Origin: Echinicola marina
GTDB lineage: Bacteria > Bacteroidota > Bacteroidia > Cytophagales > Cyclobacteriaceae
Reading direction: 5' to 3'
DNA: 64,000 bases
NCBI RefSeq assembly: GCF_020463795.1
Contig: NZ_CP080025.1
Location: forward strand, 189,001 to 253,000
The translations under genes were made by a program, and so were the position numbers. A model generated the notes under the pieces. That model searched no databases. It worked only from the letters and a program-made list of their open reading frames with translations, and was not told where the DNA came from. Numbering within the stretch: position 1 is the first letter of the stretch; every line of letters begins with the position of its first letter. Shown in pieces: positions 51,501 through 61,940 of this stretch.

Positions 51501-52863
51501 ATTTAGGTTGGAAAGCCTGAATACCCAATCTGTGAAGCGTAGGAGCACGGTTTAGCAATACAGGGTGTCCTTTCAATACATTCTCAAGGATATCCCAAAC
51601 TACCGGATCTTTTCTATCTACAATCTTCTTGGCAGATTTTACGGTCTTAACAATACCTCTTTCAATCAGCTTTCTGATGATAAAAGGTTTGAAAAGTTCT
51701 GCAGCCATATTCTTAGGCAAACCACACTCGTGTAATTTCAATTCAGGACCTACAACGATTACAGAACGACCAGAATAATCCACACGCTTACCAAGCAAGT
51801 TTTGACGGAAACGTCCTTGCTTCCCTTTAAGCATATCAGACAATGACTTCAATGCCCTGTTACCATCTGATCTTACAGCATTAACCTTTCTTGAGTTATC
51901 AAATAAGGAATCAACTGCTTCTTGAAGCATCCTTTTCTCATTTCTAAGAATTACTTCAGGAGCTTTAATATCGATCAATCTCTTCAGACGGTTATTTCTA
52001 ATGATTACCCTTCTGTAAAGATCATTCAAATCAGAGGTTGCAAAACGTCCACCATCCAAAGGAACCAAAGGTCTCAACTCTGGCGGAATCACAGGAACCA
52101 TTCTTACTACCATCCACTCAGGACGGTTCTCAATTCTGGTTCTTGCATCTCTAAAAGCCTCTACTACTTTCAGACGCTTCAAGGCTTCAGCTTTTCTTTG
52201 CTGAGAAGTATCGGTAGCAGCTTGGTGACGAAGGCTATAAGAAAGATCATCAAGATCTAATCTAGCCAATAACATTTCAATAGCCTCTGCACCCATTTTG
52301 GCGATGAACTTATTAGGATCATCATCATCAAGCATTTGGTTTTCCTTTGGAAGCTTGTCCATAATATCCAAATACTCGTCTTCTGTCAAGAAATCCAAGT
52401 ATAGAAGACCGTCCTCAGCCTTGATACCAGGATTAATCACAGCATATCTTTCGTAGTATACAATTTGATCAAGCTTCTTGGTAGGAAGTCCTAGCAAGTA
52501 ACCGATTTTGTTAGGAAGAGACTTGAAGTACCAAATATGCGCCACTGGAACTACCAATTCGATATGTCCCATTCTTTCTCTACGTACTTTCTTTTCAGTA
52601 ACCTCTACCCCACATCTGTCACAAATGATACCTTTATATCTTATGCGCTTATACTTACCACAATGACATTCCCAGTCCTTTACAGGCCCGAAAATTCGCT
52701 CACAGAAAAGACCGCCCATCTCAGGCTTGTATGTTCTGTAATTGATGGTTTCAGGTTGGGTAACCTCACCATGAGAGCTATCCAGGATGGATTCCGGAGA
52801 AGCCAAACTAATAGTGACTCTGGAAAAGTCGTTGTTTAGTTTTTTATTTTTTCTGAACGCCAT
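48550..52863 (-). CDS. rpoC: RNA polymerase beta-prime subunit
   Basis: This 1437-residue catalytic subunit starts at the ATG 52863 ([18 protein letters not shown]); the open frame 13 codons further up is not family-like. The N-terminal zinc ribbon is [20 protein letters not shown], the catalytic magnesium loop is NADFDGDQM, and the second zinc site is [13 protein letters not shown]. It lies 51 bp after rpoB and is followed by a terminator. Confidence 0.98.
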   Translation of the reverse strand: MAFRKNKKLNNDFSRVTISLASPESILDSSHGEVTQPETINYRTYKPEMGGLFCERIFGPVKDWECHCGKYKRIRYKGIICDRCGVEVTEKKVRRERMGHIELVVPVAHIWYFKSLPNKIGYLLGLPTKKLDQIVYYERYAVINPGIKAEDGLLYLDFLTEDEYLDIMDKLPKENQMLDDDDPNKFIAKMGAEAIEMLLARLDLDDLSYSLRHQAATDTSQQRKAEALKRLKVVEAFRDARTRIENRPEWMVVRMVPVIPPELRPLVPLDGGRFATSDLNDLYRRVIIRNNRLKRLIDIKAPEVILRNEKRMLQEAVDSLFDNSRKVNAVRSDGNRALKSLSDMLKGKQGRFRQNLLGKRVDYSGRSVIVVGPELKLHECGLPKNMAAELFKPFIIRKLIERGIVKTVKSAKKIVDRKDPVVWDILENVLKGHPVLLNRAPTLHRLGIQAFQPKLIEGKAIQLHPLVCTAFNADFDGDQMAVHVPLGHEAILEASTLMLSSHNILNPANGAPITVPSQDMVLGLYYVTKGRRSTPEEPVAGEGMTFYGEEDVVIALNEGVISQHAYINCKVTVREEDGSLVEKVIETVAGRLIFNQFVPEEVGYVNELLTKKKLQQIIAEVVKICGIARSAKFLDDIKHLGFQMAYQGGLSMGLNDVIIPEDKDPLITKAKEEVDQVWNNYLMGLITDNERYNQVIDIWTRTNSNLTNILMKQMEEDKQGFNAIYMMMHSGARGSREQIRQLGGMRGLMAKPQKNLQGSVGEIIENPILSNFKEGLDVLEYFISTHGARKGLADTALKTADAGYLTRRLVDVAQDVIVSEEDCGTLRGLVVQALKDNDEIVEPLSERIVGRVSVHDVIDPITDEVIIQSGEEISDELAKKVDESAVEEVEIRSVLTCESRRGVCTKCYGRNLTTGNIVQSGESVGVIAAQSIGEPGTQLTLRTFHVGGTASNISVEASINAKFEGVVEFEEEMRWIDTTNKDGDPVAIVMGRSGEIKINDVKSGKTLVSNHVPYGAILNVKDGQKIGKGDSLCTWDPYNAVILSEFDGEVSFDSIIEGITFKEVADDQTGYREKVIIDTKDKTKNPAVVVNYGDETKGYNIPVGAHLAVEEGDKVKAGQILVKIPRSVGKTRDITGGLPRVTELFEARNPSNPAVVSEIDGVVTYGGIKRGNREIFIESKDGVKKRYMVSLSKHILVQENDFIRAGEALSDGAITPNDILSIKGPTAVQEYLVNEIQEVYRLQGVKINDKHIEVIVSQMMQKVEILDAGDTGFLQGQVVDKWAFREENDNILDKKVVMEPGDSATLKAGMIITARRLRDENSSLKRKDLKLVQVRDAETAVSKPTLQGITASSLGTESFISAASFQETTKVLSEAAIRGKRDELLGLKENVIVGHLIPAGTGQRYFKDIIVGSKDELEKLSTSEKEKGSRKTKEAVK

Positions 52864-52914
52864 AATTCGTTTTGTGAGTATGTGAAGGGCCTTTCGGCCC
52901 AAATTGATCTAATT

Positions 52915-55900
52915 TTAGTCTAAGGTAATTTCCAATGCCAAACCTCTCAATTCGTGAACCAATACGTTGAATGATTCTGGAATATTTGGTTTTGGAAGGT
53001 TTTCACCTTTTACGATAGACTCATAAGCTTTGGCCCTACCAATTACGTCATCCGACTTCACAGTAAGGATTTCTTGAAGCACGTGAGATGCACCGAATGC
53101 CTCTAGTGCCCAAACCTCCATCTCTCCGAAACGCTGACCACCAAACTGGGCTTTACCACCCAATGGCTGTTGCGTAATCAATGAGTATGGTCCAATAGAT
53201 CTGGCGTGCATCTTATCATCTACCAAGTGACCAAGTTTCAACATATAGGCAATACCTACAGTTACCGGTTGATCAAACTTCTTACCAGACAAACCATCGT
53301 ATAGATAAGTTCTACCGAAAGATGGAAGACCCGCCTTATCCAATTCAGCAGCTACTTCTTCTGTAGTAGCTCCATCGAAGATTGGAGTAGCATACTTCTT
53401 ATTAAGCTTCTGTCCGGCCCATGCCAATACAGTTTCAAAGATCTGACCAATGTTCATACGAGAAGGTACCCCAAGTGGGTTAAGAACGATATCCATCGGA
53501 GTTCCATCTTCCAAGAATGGCATATCCTCATCACGTACGATTTTGGCTACAATACCTTTGTTACCGTGACGACCCGCCATCTTATCACCCACTTTTAGTT
53601 TACGCTTCTTAGCCACGTAAACCTTAGCAAGCTGAACGATACCTGCAGGAAGCTCATCACCAACTTCAAGAGTGAATTTATCTCTCTTGAATCTACCTGA
53701 AATTTCATTTCGGGTATTGGTATAGTTTTTAACCAATTGTTGTATCAAGCTATTGGTGTTCTCATCATCTGTCCAATCATCCAAAATAATGTCAGAAACT
53801 AAATTGGCCTCTTCAGGAACATTATAGTTACTTTCATCTCTGTAAGGATTCTTAGCAGGGAACAAGTTCTGCTCAATATTCTGAGCATTGAATTTCACGC
53901 CTTTGCTGATGATTTCATCACCAAACTTATGTTTCACACCTTGAGAAGTTTTTCCCTCAAGAATGCTCAACAATTTATTGATCATTTTAGCTCTTACACC
54001 AAGTAGTTCCTTAGTATAAGTTTGCTTCAATTTCTCAACTTCAGCTTTGGCTTTAGCTCTTAATTCTTTATCCTTTTTAGGTCTTGAGAACAATTTGGTC
54101 TCGATAACCACGCCGTTCAATGAAGGTGAAGCTTTCAATGAAGCATCTTTTACATCACCTGCTTTATCTCCGAAGATCGCTCTAAGCAATTTCTCTTCCG
54201 GAGTAGGATCAGTCTCTCCTTTTGGAGTGATTTTACCGATAATGATATCTCCTTCTTTCAGCTCAGCACCGATTCTGATAATACCATTCTCATCCAAATT
54301 CTTAACAGCCTCTTCAGATACGTTAGGGATTTCAGAGGTTAATTCCTCTTCTCCACGTTTTGTATCCCTTACTTCAAGTTGGAACTCTTCTACGTGAATA
54401 GAAGTAAAGATATCCTCCCTTACAACTCTTTCAGAAATTACAATCGCATCCTCGAAGTTATATCCTTGCCATGGCATATAAGCCACTTTCAAGTTTTTAC
54501 CAAGCGCAAGTTCACCTTGGTTGGTTGAATAACCTTCTACCAATACTTGGCCTTTTTTGACACGCTGACCTTTTAGAACAAGCGGGGTCAAGTTGATAGT
54601 GGTATCTTGATTGGTTCTTCTGAACTTGATCAAGTCATAAGACTTGTACTCGTCACTGAAGTTTACCAATAACTCATCATCACTTAGATCATATTTGATA
54701 ACGATTTTCTTCGCATCAACAAAGTCAACCACACCATCAGCCTCTGCAATGATCAAAGAGCGAGAATCAACGGCAGCTTTTGCTTCTAGACCAGTACCCA
54801 CAATTGGAGACTCGGCTTTCAACAAAGGAACCGCCTGACGCTGCATGTTTGATCCCATCAAGGCACGGTTGGCATCATCATGTTCCAAGAAAGGAATCAA
54901 GGAAGCTGCAACAGATACAATCTGGTTTGGCGCAACGTCCATATAACTGATTTCCTTAGGCTCCAATACAGGGAAGTCACCTTCAAACCTTGCTTTTACC
55001 CTATCATTAACGAATGTACCATCATCTTCCAACGGTGCATTTGCCTGGGCAATATTATTATTATCTTCTTCTTCAGCAGTAAGGAATACAATATCCTCAG
55101 ACTCCATTCCTGCTTTACCATCCTTCACTTTTCTATATGGAGTTTCCAAGAAGCCCATAGAGTTCACCTTAGCGTGAACACAAAGAGAAGAAATCAGACC
55201 AATGTTTGGTCCCTCAGGAGTTTCAATGGTACAAAGACGACCATAGTGAGTATAGTGAACATCTCGCACCTCGAAACCTGCTCTTTCTCTAGATAGACCA
55301 CCTGGACCCAAAGCAGAAAGTCTACGCTTGTGCGTCAATTCCGCCAATGGATTGGTTTGATCCATAAACTGAGAAAGCTGGTTGGTACCAAAGAATGAAT
55401 TGATGACAGAAGAAAGCGTTCTAGCATTGATCAAATCAACCGGCTTGAAGTCTTCATTGTCCCTAACATTCATTCTTTCACGGATAGTTCTCGCCATTCT
55501 GGCAAGACCTACACCGAACTGGCTATATAATTGTTCCCCAACAGTTCTAACCCTTCTGTTACTTAAGTGATCAATATCATCGACCACAGCCTTAGAGTTA
55601 ATTAGACCTATCAGGTACTTAACAATGCTAATAATATCTTGGGTGGTCAGTACGATCTTTTCGGACTCGATTTCCAATCCCAATTTTTTATTGATTCTGT
55701 ATCTACCTACTTCACCTAAGTCATAACGCTTATCAGAGAAGAATAAACCATGAATTACCTCTCTAGCGGTAGCTTCATCAGGAGCTTCAGTGTTTCTTAA
55801 TTGACGGTAAATTACCTCAACCGCTTCTTTCTCTGAGTTGGAATTATCCTTTTGTAGGGTATTATAAATGATAGAGTAGTCAGCAATATTGACATCATCT

Positions 55901-56790
55901 CTATGCAGAATTATACTCTTAGCGCCAGAATCAAGGATCAAATCAATATCCTCTTCCGTCAGCACATAGTCTCTTTCCAAGAGTACTTCATTCCTATCGA
56001 TAGAAACTACCTCACCGGTATCTTCATCCACAAAGTCCTCTACCCACGTTCTCAAAACACGGGCCGCCAATTTTCTACCTACTACCTTCTCTAGTTTTGC
56101 CTTATTGGATTCAACCTCTTCAGAAAGACCAAATAAATCCAATATAGCTTTATCAGAACCATAACCAATGGCCCTCAATAAGGTAGTTACAGGGAACTTT
56201 TTCTTTCTGTCAATGTAAGCATACATGACATTATTGATATCCGTAGCAAATTCAATCCAAGATCCTTTGAAAGGAATGATCCTGGCTGAATAAAGCTTCG
56301 TACCATTGGTATGCTTACTTTGGGCAAAGAATACCCCTGGGGAACGGTGTAATTGGGAAACGATGACCCTTTCAGCTCCATTGATGACAAATGAGCCCTT
56401 TTCAGTCATATAAGGCAGGTTCCCAAGAAACACTTCCTGTTCGATGGTTTCGAAATCTTCATTGTCTTCATCAGAACACAATAATCGAAGCTTCGCTTTC
56501 AACGGAACAGAGTAAGTCAATCCCCTGTCAATACATTCACCGACACTATATTTAGGCGGGTCGACTGCATAGTCAATAAATTCAAGGGTAAAGTTTTCTC
56601 TAGAGTCACTTATGGGGAAGTTCTCAGAAAACACCTTGAAAAGCCCATCCTGTCTCCTCTTTTCAGCGGGAGTATCCAATTGGAAAAAATCCTTAAATGA
56701 TTGCAATTGGATATCAAGGAAATCCGGATAGTCTTTGACTACCTTAATAGATGAGAAACTTTTCCTTTCGGTTTGATTCTGGATAGCCAA
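52915..56790 (-). CDS. rpoB: RNA polymerase beta subunit, TTG start
   Basis: This 1291-residue subunit holds the rifampicin pocket. The cluster I segment [20 protein letters not shown] and [20 protein letters not shown] shows wild-type residues at the usual resistance positions. The coding frame can only begin at TTG 56790 ([12 protein letters not shown]): an in-frame TAA lies 12 nt upstream of this codon and no ATG intervenes. An attenuator-like hairpin (56882-56905) separates it from L7/L12. Confidence 0.97.
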   Translation of the reverse strand: MAIQNQTERKSFSSIKVVKDYPDFLDIQLQSFKDFFQLDTPAEKRRQDGLFKVFSENFPISDSRENFTLEFIDYAVDPPKYSVGECIDRGLTYSVPLKAKLRLLCSDEDNEDFETIEQEVFLGNLPYMTEKGSFVINGAERVIVSQLHRSPGVFFAQSKHTNGTKLYSARIIPFKGSWIEFATDINNVMYAYIDRKKKFPVTTLLRAIGYGSDKAILDLFGLSEEVESNKAKLEKVVGRKLAARVLRTWVEDFVDEDTGEVVSIDRNEVLLERDYVLTEEDIDLILDSGAKSIILHRDDVNIADYSIIYNTLQKDNSNSEKEAVEVIYRQLRNTEAPDEATAREVIHGLFFSDKRYDLGEVGRYRINKKLGLEIESEKIVLTTQDIISIVKYLIGLINSKAVVDDIDHLSNRRVRTVGEQLYSQFGVGLARMARTIRERMNVRDNEDFKPVDLINARTLSSVINSFFGTNQLSQFMDQTNPLAELTHKRRLSALGPGGLSRERAGFEVRDVHYTHYGRLCTIETPEGPNIGLISSLCVHAKVNSMGFLETPYRKVKDGKAGMESEDIVFLTAEEEDNNNIAQANAPLEDDGTFVNDRVKARFEGDFPVLEPKEISYMDVAPNQIVSVAASLIPFLEHDDANRALMGSNMQRQAVPLLKAESPIVGTGLEAKAAVDSRSLIIAEADGVVDFVDAKKIVIKYDLSDDELLVNFSDEYKSYDLIKFRRTNQDTTINLTPLVLKGQRVKKGQVLVEGYSTNQGELALGKNLKVAYMPWQGYNFEDAIVISERVVREDIFTSIHVEEFQLEVRDTKRGEEELTSEIPNVSEEAVKNLDENGIIRIGAELKEGDIIIGKITPKGETDPTPEEKLLRAIFGDKAGDVKDASLKASPSLNGVVIETKLFSRPKKDKELRAKAKAEVEKLKQTYTKELLGVRAKMINKLLSILEGKTSQGVKHKFGDEIISKGVKFNAQNIEQNLFPAKNPYRDESNYNVPEEANLVSDIILDDWTDDENTNSLIQQLVKNYTNTRNEISGRFKRDKFTLEVGDELPAGIVQLAKVYVAKKRKLKVGDKMAGRHGNKGIVAKIVRDEDMPFLEDGTPMDIVLNPLGVPSRMNIGQIFETVLAWAGQKLNKKYATPIFDGATTEEVAAELDKAGLPSFGRTYLYDGLSGKKFDQPVTVGIAYMLKLGHLVDDKMHARSIGPYSLITQQPLGGKAQFGGQRFGEMEVWALEAFGASHVLQEILTVKSDDVIGRAKAYESIVKGENLPKPNIPESFNVLVHELRGLALEITLD

Positions 56791-56881
56791 GGCAGTATAT
56801 GTTTATAGTGATAATTAATAACTGAATGCGGCAATTTCCGCTTAGAATAGTGCAATTTTCAAACTGTGCACAAACAGGAAA

Positions 56882-56905
56882 AGACCTGACTAAAAAGTCA
56901 GGTCT
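56882..56905 (-). terminator. Attenuator-like hairpin between rplL and rpoB
   Basis: AGACCTGACT pairs perfectly with AGTCAGGTCT over a 4-base loop, followed by TTT on the minus strand, 39 bp after the L7/L12 stop. With a short T-run it probably terminates only part of transcripts, as does the known attenuator at the same place in E. coli. Confidence 0.7.
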
Positions 56906-56944
56906 ATTGCAATAACCATCACCTATTAGATGAGGTTATTCAAA

Positions 56945-57322
56945 TTACTTAAGCTCTACTTCAGCACCAGCTTCCTCAAGTTGCTTCTTAAGTGCTTCAG
57001 CTTCGTCTTTTGCGATTCCTTCTTTGATAGCCTTAGGAGCTCCGTCTACTACTTCTTTAGCTTCTTTAAGACCTAGACCGGTTAATTCTTTAACCAATTT
57101 CACTACTGCCAACTTCTGTCCACCAGCAGCTTTCAAGATCACGTCGAAAGAAGATTTTTCTTCTTCACCAGCACCTTCACCAGCACCACCAGCTACCATT
57201 ACTGGAGCAGCTGCAGCAGCAGGTTCGATACCATACTCGTCTTTCAATATTTCGGCTAATTCACTAACCTCTTTAACAGTCAAGTTAACTAACTGCTCAG
57301 CGAATGCTTTAAGATCTGCCAT
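56945..57322 (-). CDS. rplL: 50S ribosomal protein L7/L12
   Basis: This 125-residue stalk protein has an N-terminal dimerisation helix, an alanine/glycine-rich hinge ([17 protein letters not shown]) and the C-terminal factor-binding domain ([39 protein letters not shown]). It lies 51 bp after L10. Confidence 0.98.
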   Translation of the reverse strand: MADLKAFAEQLVNLTVKEVSELAEILKDEYGIEPAAAAAPVMVAGGAGEGAGEEEKSSFDVILKAAGGQKLAVVKLVKELTGLGLKEAKEVVDGAPKAIKEGIAKDEAEALKKQLEEAGAEVELK

Positions 57323-57373
57323 TGTATTATTATTTAAAATTAACTGATTTTTTACTAATTGATTTGAATGATA

Positions 57374-57910
57374 TTATGATTCTCTTTCAGAAAGAGTTTT
57401 AACAAGTCCAGCCAATGTATCCTGACCGCTCTTAAGCGCAGAGATAACATTTTTGGCAGGAGACTGAAGTAATCCGATAACTTCGCCCAATAGTTCCTCT
57501 TTGGATTTCAAAGATGATAAAACATCCAAATTGGCCTCGCCAATGAAGATATCACTATCAATTGAAGCTCCTTTGAATACTGGTCTAGTTTCTTTTGATC
57601 CAGCCTTTTTTCTGTATTCTTTAAGGACTTTTGCTGGTAAGCTTGCTGTTTCTGTAGCAAACATTACTCCTGAAAAACCTTTAAGTGTTACTTCTAATTC
57701 TGTAAAATCTGCGTCAAGATTTTCTAGCGCCTTTTTAATAAAGGTGTTTTTGTACACACGATATTCAACGCCTTTCTCAAAACACAGTCTTCTGAAAGCG
57801 TTTACCTGAGCAACATTGAAACCAGATGCATCTGCAATATAGAAATGCGGAGTTTCTTTAAACTTCTCGGTAAGACTTTCGATTATTGATTTTTTTTCCT
57901 CTCTAGTCAT
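57374..57910 (-). CDS. rplJ: 50S ribosomal protein L10
   Basis: This 178-residue stalk base protein binds L7/L12 dimers through its C-terminal helix. MTREEKKSIIESLTEKFKET and RVYKNTFIKKALEN are typical. It lies 2 bp after L1. Confidence 0.97.
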   Translation of the reverse strand: MTREEKKSIIESLTEKFKETPHFYIADASGFNVAQVNAFRRLCFEKGVEYRVYKNTFIKKALENLDADFTELEVTLKGFSGVMFATETASLPAKVLKEYRKKAGSKETRPVFKGASIDSDIFIGEANLDVLSSLKSKEELLGEVIGLLQSPAKNVISALKSGQDTLAGLVKTLSERES

Positions 57911-57912
57911 AA

Positions 57913-58611
57913 TTAAATACCTTGAATACTCCCCTTATCAATTGCAATACCAGGAGACATTGTGCTAGATAAATGTATACTCTTGAAGTAAGTACCTTTA
58001 GAAGATGCAGGTTTCAACTTAGAGATAGTATTGATCAATTCTTGCGTGTTTTCAAGAATCTTAGCAGGCTCAAAAGAAACCTTTCCTACACTAGCGTGTA
58101 CAATACCGAATTTATCTACCTTAAAGTCGATTTTACCACCTTTAACTTCTTTTACTGCTTTCCCTACTTCTAGGGTTACAGTTCCAGATTTAGGATTAGG
58201 CATCAAACCTCTTGGTCCTAATACTCTACCTAATCTACCTACTTTCGCCATTACGTTAGGCATAGTGATGATGACATCAATGTCAGTCCATCCACCCTCG
58301 ATTTTGGCAATATAGTCATCTAAGCCAACATAGTCAGCTCCAGCTTCCTTAGCTTCTTCTTCCTTATCAGGTGTGCAAAGTACAAGTACTTTTACTTCTT
58401 TACCTGTTCCGTGAGGCAAAGCAACCACTCCCCTAACCATTTGATCTGCTTTTCTTGGATCAACACCCAAACGGATATCTACGTCCACAGAAGCATCAAA
58501 CTTAGCGTTTGTGATTTCTTTGACAATTGAAGAAGCCTCAGTAAGGGAGTACTGCTGGCTTGGGTCGTACTTAGAAAGAGCTTCTTTTTGCTTTTTTGTT
58601 AACTTAGCCAT
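57913..58611 (-). CDS. rplA: 50S ribosomal protein L1
   Basis: This 232-residue L1-stalk protein starts at the ATG 58611 ([20 protein letters not shown]); the frame extends 24 codons further into L11 but lacks family similarity there. The signature [20 protein letters not shown] is present. It lies 10 bp after L11. Confidence 0.97.
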   Translation of the reverse strand: MAKLTKKQKEALSKYDPSQQYSLTEASSIVKEITNAKFDASVDVDIRLGVDPRKADQMVRGVVALPHGTGKEVKVLVLCTPDKEEEAKEAGADYVGLDDYIAKIEGGWTDIDVIITMPNVMAKVGRLGRVLGPRGLMPNPKSGTVTLEVGKAVKEVKGGKIDFKVDKFGIVHASVGKVSFEPAKILENTQELINTISKLKPASSKGTYFKSIHLSSTMSPGIAIDKGSIQGI

Positions 58612-58621
58612 TGTTTTATAT

Positions 58622-59065
58622 TTATTCCTCCCAAGGAGCTTTTCCTGAAACTGTGATTCCCATACTTCTCGCTGTACCTGCAACCATTCTCATTGCAGAT
58701 TCCACCTTAAAGGCATTTAAGTCAGGCATCTTCACCTCAGCAATTTCTTTTACTTGATCCCAGGTAACTGAGCCCACTTTCTTTCTGTTTGGTTCCGGAG
58801 AACCTCCTTTTAGCTTTGCAGCCTCTAGCAACATATTAGATGCTGGAGGAGTTTTAACTACAAAATCAAAAGACTTGTCCGAATAAATCGTAACAAGAAC
58901 AGGTAGAACTTGACCCATTTTATCCTGAGTCCTAGCATTGAACTGCTTACAGAACTCCATGATGTTCAAACCCTTTGAACCAAGGGCAGGACCAACAGGA
59001 GGAGATGGATTTGCCTGGCCACCTTTCACCTGTAATTTCAGATAACCAGTAATTTCCTTAGCCAT
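58622..59065 (-). CDS. rplK: 50S ribosomal protein L11
   Basis: This 147-residue GTPase-centre protein shows the N-terminal [20 protein letters not shown] and the C-terminal RNA-binding domain ending [14 protein letters not shown]. It lies 3 bp after nusG. Confidence 0.98.
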   Translation of the reverse strand: MAKEITGYLKLQVKGGQANPSPPVGPALGSKGLNIMEFCKQFNARTQDKMGQVLPVLVTIYSDKSFDFVVKTPPASNMLLEAAKLKGGSPEPNRKKVGSVTWDQVKEIAEVKMPDLNAFKVESAMRMVAGTARSMGITVSGKAPWEE

Positions 59066-59068
59066 TTC

Positions 59069-59626
59069 CTAGTCTTGTTTTTCTACTTGCATAAAGTTTA
59101 ATTCGACAGGCGTATTTCGACCGAAGATCTTAACCATAACATTAAGCTTCTTCTTATCCTCAAACACCTCTTCTATTGTTCCCGAGAAACCACTGAAAGG
59201 ACCGTCCATTACCTTAACGCTCTCTCCAACTATATATGGCGTATCCAGCTTCTCCGCAAATTCATCAATCCCTTCAACCCTACCTAAAATACGGTTGACC
59301 TCTGATTGTCGTAATGGCTCAGGAGTTTTGGAAGCTCCTCCTGCATTTGCTCCTAAGAAACCGATAACACCCGGGATACTCGTAATTACGTGATTGGCTT
59401 CACCATGGGACAAATCCGCATTAACCAAAACATAGCCAGGAAAGAAGTTTCTCTCTCTGACTCTCTTTTTGCCATTGCGCATTTCGTATACTTTTTCAGA
59501 AGGTATCAAAACCTCAGGAATAAACTCCTCAAGCTTCTGCCTAGCAATTTCATTGTCCAAATAAGATTTGGCTTTCTTCTCTTGCCCGGCTACCACCCTA
59601 AGTACATACCATTTATGTTCTGCCAT
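59069..59626 (-). CDS. nusG: transcription termination/antitermination factor NusG
   Basis: This 185-residue protein has an N-terminal NGN domain ([32 protein letters not shown]) and a C-terminal KOW domain ([20 protein letters not shown]). It is placed between secE and L11, as in most bacteria. Confidence 0.98.
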   Translation of the reverse strand: MAEHKWYVLRVVAGQEKKAKSYLDNEIARQKLEEFIPEVLIPSEKVYEMRNGKKRVRERNFFPGYVLVNADLSHGEANHVITSIPGVIGFLGANAGGASKTPEPLRQSEVNRILGRVEGIDEFAEKLDTPYIVGESVKVMDGPFSGFSGTIEEVFEDKKKLNVMVKIFGRNTPVELNFMQVEKQD

Positions 59627-59644
59627 CAGTAACTATTGATTCAA

Positions 59645-59833
59645 TTAAAATAAATCATAAAACCATTTCATAATGTTCTCGAAGCTCAGATCTATTAAGC
59701 CGATAACTATGGCAAATATCAAAGAGGCAACAAGAACCAACACCGCATTGCTCTGCAACGTGGCATATTTTGGCCATGTAACCTTGTTCTTCATTTCGTC
59801 TATTGACTCTATAACAAAGTTCTTTACGTTCAT
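59645..59833 (-). CDS. secE: preprotein translocase subunit SecE
   Basis: This 62-residue protein starts at the ATG 59833 (MNVKNFVIESIDEMKNKVTW); the upstream frame runs into the tRNA-Trp gene. The amphipathic KVTWPKYATLQ segment and one membrane helix (SNAVLVLVASLIFAIVIGLI) are the minimal SecE. It lies 18 bp before nusG. Confidence 0.95.
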   Translation of the reverse strand: MNVKNFVIESIDEMKNKVTWPKYATLQSNAVLVLVASLIFAIVIGLIDLSFENIMKWFYDLF

Positions 59834-59851
59834 GGTATATGATTTTAATTG

Positions 59852-59922
59852 CACGGGCAGAGAGATTCGAACTCCCATCAACGGTTTTGGAGACCGCTAT
59901 TCTGCCATTGAACTATGCCCGT
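59852..59922 (-). tRNA. tRNA-Trp (CCA anticodon)
   Basis: The minus strand folds into a 71-nt cloverleaf: acceptor ACGGGCA/TGCCCGT, T at position 8, anticodon stem around CTCCAAA with anticodon CCA, and T-arm GGGAGTTCGAATCTCTC. The 3' CCA is not encoded. It lies between tuf and secE, a placement typical of Bacteroidota. Confidence 0.96.
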
Positions 59923-59949
59923 GTACAAATTTACACCCCAAAAGGAATG

Positions 59950-59981
59950 CAAAAGTAGGTAATATTCTATAAAGAAACAAA
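59950..59981 (-). promoter_or_regulatory. Promoter of the tRNA-Trp-secE-nusG-L11...rpoBC transcript
   Basis: On the minus strand TTTG (59978-59981), 20 bases, then TACTTTTG (59950-59957) match the consensus with one base longer spacing. The -33 box overlaps the foot of the tuf terminator. Confidence 0.65.
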
Positions 59982-60012
59982 TGCGATTCTGAAAATTTCA
60001 GAACCGCATTTG
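59978..60012 (-). terminator. Terminator of tuf
   Basis: On the minus strand CAAATGCGGTTCTGAAA and TTTCAGAATCGCATTTG form a 17-bp stem with one G-T pair and a minimal loop, followed by TTTC and TTT, 21 bp after the tuf stop. Confidence 0.8.
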
Positions 60013-60033
60013 ATTTTATATCTTGATTGTATC

Positions 60034-61221
60034 TTAGTCAAGAATTTCAGTTACCTGTCCAGCACCTACAGTTCTACCACCCTCACGGATAGCGAAACGA
60101 AGTCCTTTCTCAAGAGCAACAGGGTTGATCAAAGTAACATCCATTGACACGTTATCACCTGGCATAACCATTTCAACGTTTTCAGGAAGCTTGATCTCTC
60201 CAGTAACGTCTGTTGTTCTCAAGTAGAACTGAGGTCGGTACTTGTTAAAGAATGGAGTGTGACGTCCACCTTCTTCTTTTGACAATACGTAAACTTCTGC
60301 AGTAAAGTGAGCGTGAGGAGTTACAGATCCAGGCTTACAGATAATCATACCTCTTTTGATCTGAGATTTCTCAATACCTCTAAGCAATAAACCTACGTTA
60401 TCACCAGCTTCACCTCTGTCCAAAATCTTACGGAACATTTCAACTCCTGTTACAGTAGACTTAAGACCTTCAGCACCCATACCGATGATATCCACAGGAT
60501 CACCAGAGTTGATAACACCTCTTTCGATTCTACCAGTAGCTACAGTACCACGACCAGTGATCGAGAACACATCCTCTACAGGCATCAAGAAGTCTTTGTC
60601 AACAAGACGCTCAGGAAGCGGAATGTGATTATCCACAGCATCCATCAATTCCATTACTTTCTCTTCCCATTGAGGCTCACCGTTAAGTGCACCAAGAGCA
60701 GAACCAGCAATAACTGGAATATTATCTCCGTCGAAATCGTAGAAAGAAAGCAATTCTCTTACTTCCATGTCAACTAGCTCAAGAAGCTCAGCATCATCTA
60801 CCAAATCAACTTTGTTCAAAAATACTACTAGAGCTGGTACACCTACCTGACGTGCAAGAAGAATGTGCTCTCTAGTTTGAGGCATTGGTCCGTCAGTGGC
60901 AGCAACTACTAGAATAGCACCGTCCATCTGCGCAGCACCAGTTACCATGTTTTTCACGTAATCGGCGTGACCAGGACAATCCACGTGAGCATAGTGTCTT
61001 GATTCAGTTTGATATTCTACGTGAGAAGTGTTAATGGTGATACCTCTTTCTTTCTCTTCTGGAGCATTATCGATAGAAGAGAAATCTCTTAATTCAGAAA
61101 GACCCTTTCTGGCCAATACAGTAGTAATGGCAGCTGTCAAGGTAGTCTTACCATGATCGACGTGACCAATAGTACCGATATTTACGTGCGGTTTGGAACG
61201 GTCAAAGGTTGCTTTTGCCAT
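60034..61221 (-). CDS. tuf: elongation factor Tu
   Basis: This 395-residue GTPase delivers aminoacyl-tRNA. G1 [15 protein letters not shown] (from residue 19), switch region [25 protein letters not shown] and NKVDLVDD are standard, as is the C-terminal [19 protein letters not shown]. It is transcribed with three upstream tRNAs from the promoter at 61846-61876 and ends at a strong hairpin. Confidence 0.98.
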   Translation of the reverse strand: MAKATFDRSKPHVNIGTIGHVDHGKTTLTAAITTVLARKGLSELRDFSSIDNAPEEKERGITINTSHVEYQTESRHYAHVDCPGHADYVKNMVTGAAQMDGAILVVAATDGPMPQTREHILLARQVGVPALVVFLNKVDLVDDAELLELVDMEVRELLSFYDFDGDNIPVIAGSALGALNGEPQWEEKVMELMDAVDNHIPLPERLVDKDFLMPVEDVFSITGRGTVATGRIERGVINSGDPVDIIGMGAEGLKSTVTGVEMFRKILDRGEAGDNVGLLLRGIEKSQIKRGMIICKPGSVTPHAHFTAEVYVLSKEEGGRHTPFFNKYRPQFYLRTTDVTGEIKLPENVEMVMPGDNVSMDVTLINPVALEKGLRFAIREGGRTVGAGQVTEILD

Positions 61222-61281
61222 GCGTGAAAATCCTCTGTTTAGTTAATGATATGAATTAGTTAAATTTTGCTAATGTCACTG

Positions 61282-61353
61282 AGCCAACGACGGGATTTGA
61301 ACCCGTGACCTCTTCCTTACCAAGGAAGCACTCTACCCCTGAGCTACGTCGGC
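61282..61353 (-). tRNA. tRNA-Thr (GGT anticodon)
   Basis: A 72-nt cloverleaf on the minus strand: acceptor GCCGACG/CGTTGGC, D-arm GCTCAGGGGTAGAGT, anticodon stem CTTCC/GGAAG around TTGGTAA with anticodon GGT, and T-arm ACGGGTTCAAATCCCGT. It lies 60 bp before tuf. Confidence 0.96.
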
Positions 61354-61389
61354 TGATAACATTTATTGTCTACGCTATAAATAGCATAG

Positions 61390-61462
61390 AGCGGGAGACG
61401 AGGCTCGAACCCGCGACCTGCAGCTTGGAAGGCTGCCGCTCTACCAACTGAGCTACTCCCGC
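61390..61462 (-). tRNA. tRNA-Gly (TCC anticodon)
   Basis: A 73-nt cloverleaf on the minus strand: acceptor GCGGGAG/CTCCCGC, D-arm GCTCAGTTGGTAGAGC, anticodon stem GCAGC/GCTGC around CTTCCAA with anticodon TCC, and T-arm GCGGGTTCGAGCC. It lies 36 bp before tRNA-Thr. Confidence 0.96.
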
Positions 61463-61651
61463 TTATACTCTAATACTTTTATGCTATTCCTAAATCGCCT
61501 CCCTTACAAAGGAAAACTTTCTAGAATTCCTTCGTGAAAAAAAATTCACTCAGGATTAATTTTATACATACCAAAATCTTGCAAAAGAATATCAACTATT
61601 GACAATAATCTCAATCGTCGTGTTCCTTTATGAAGAACTTTTGCTGTATAG

Positions 61652-61681
61652 TTTTCACAAATTTAGTAATAATTGTGAAAA
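61652..61681. repeat. Inverted repeat between tRNA-Tyr and tRNA-Gly
   Basis: TTTTCACAA (61652-61660) and TTGTGAAAA (61673-61681) form a perfect 9-bp inverted repeat with a 12-base spacer, 9 bp after tRNA-Tyr. It contains TAAATTTG on the minus strand, a -7-like box, but no -33 partner and no T-run. Confidence 0.5.
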
Positions 61682-61690
61682 TATAAAGTG

Positions 61691-61773
61691 TGGGGGAAAC
61701 AGGATTCGAACCTGTGAAGACATAAGTCAACGGATTTACAGTCCGTCCCAGTTGGCCGCTTTGGTATTCCCCC
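61691..61773 (-). tRNA. tRNA-Tyr (GTA anticodon)
   Basis: An 83-nt class II tRNA on the minus strand: acceptor GGGGGAA/TTCCCCC with discriminator A, anticodon stem ACGGA/TCCGT around CTGTAAA with anticodon GTA, a long variable arm, and T-arm ACAGGTTCGAATCCTGT. It is first in the tRNA-tuf transcript. Confidence 0.97.
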
Positions 61774-61845
61774 ATTCATCAATATTTCAAACTTCGCTTC
61801 GACTGTCGAACGCTTTTGTTCTTTTTTGTTTGTCTTAACGGATGG

Positions 61846-61876
61846 CAAAGGTATACCCTTTCTTGAAACATTCAAA
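61846..61876 (-). promoter_or_regulatory. Promoter of the tRNA-Tyr/Gly/Thr-tuf transcript
   Basis: On the minus strand TTTG (61873-61876), exactly 19 bases, then TACCTTTG (61846-61853) match the consensus perfectly, about 70 bp upstream of tRNA-Tyr. Confidence 0.8.
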
Positions 61877-61940
61877 ACTTTGGCTAAAAATTTCCAATCT
61901 TTTTCACACCTTTTTATTTAAACTTTTCGTAATCAGTGAA

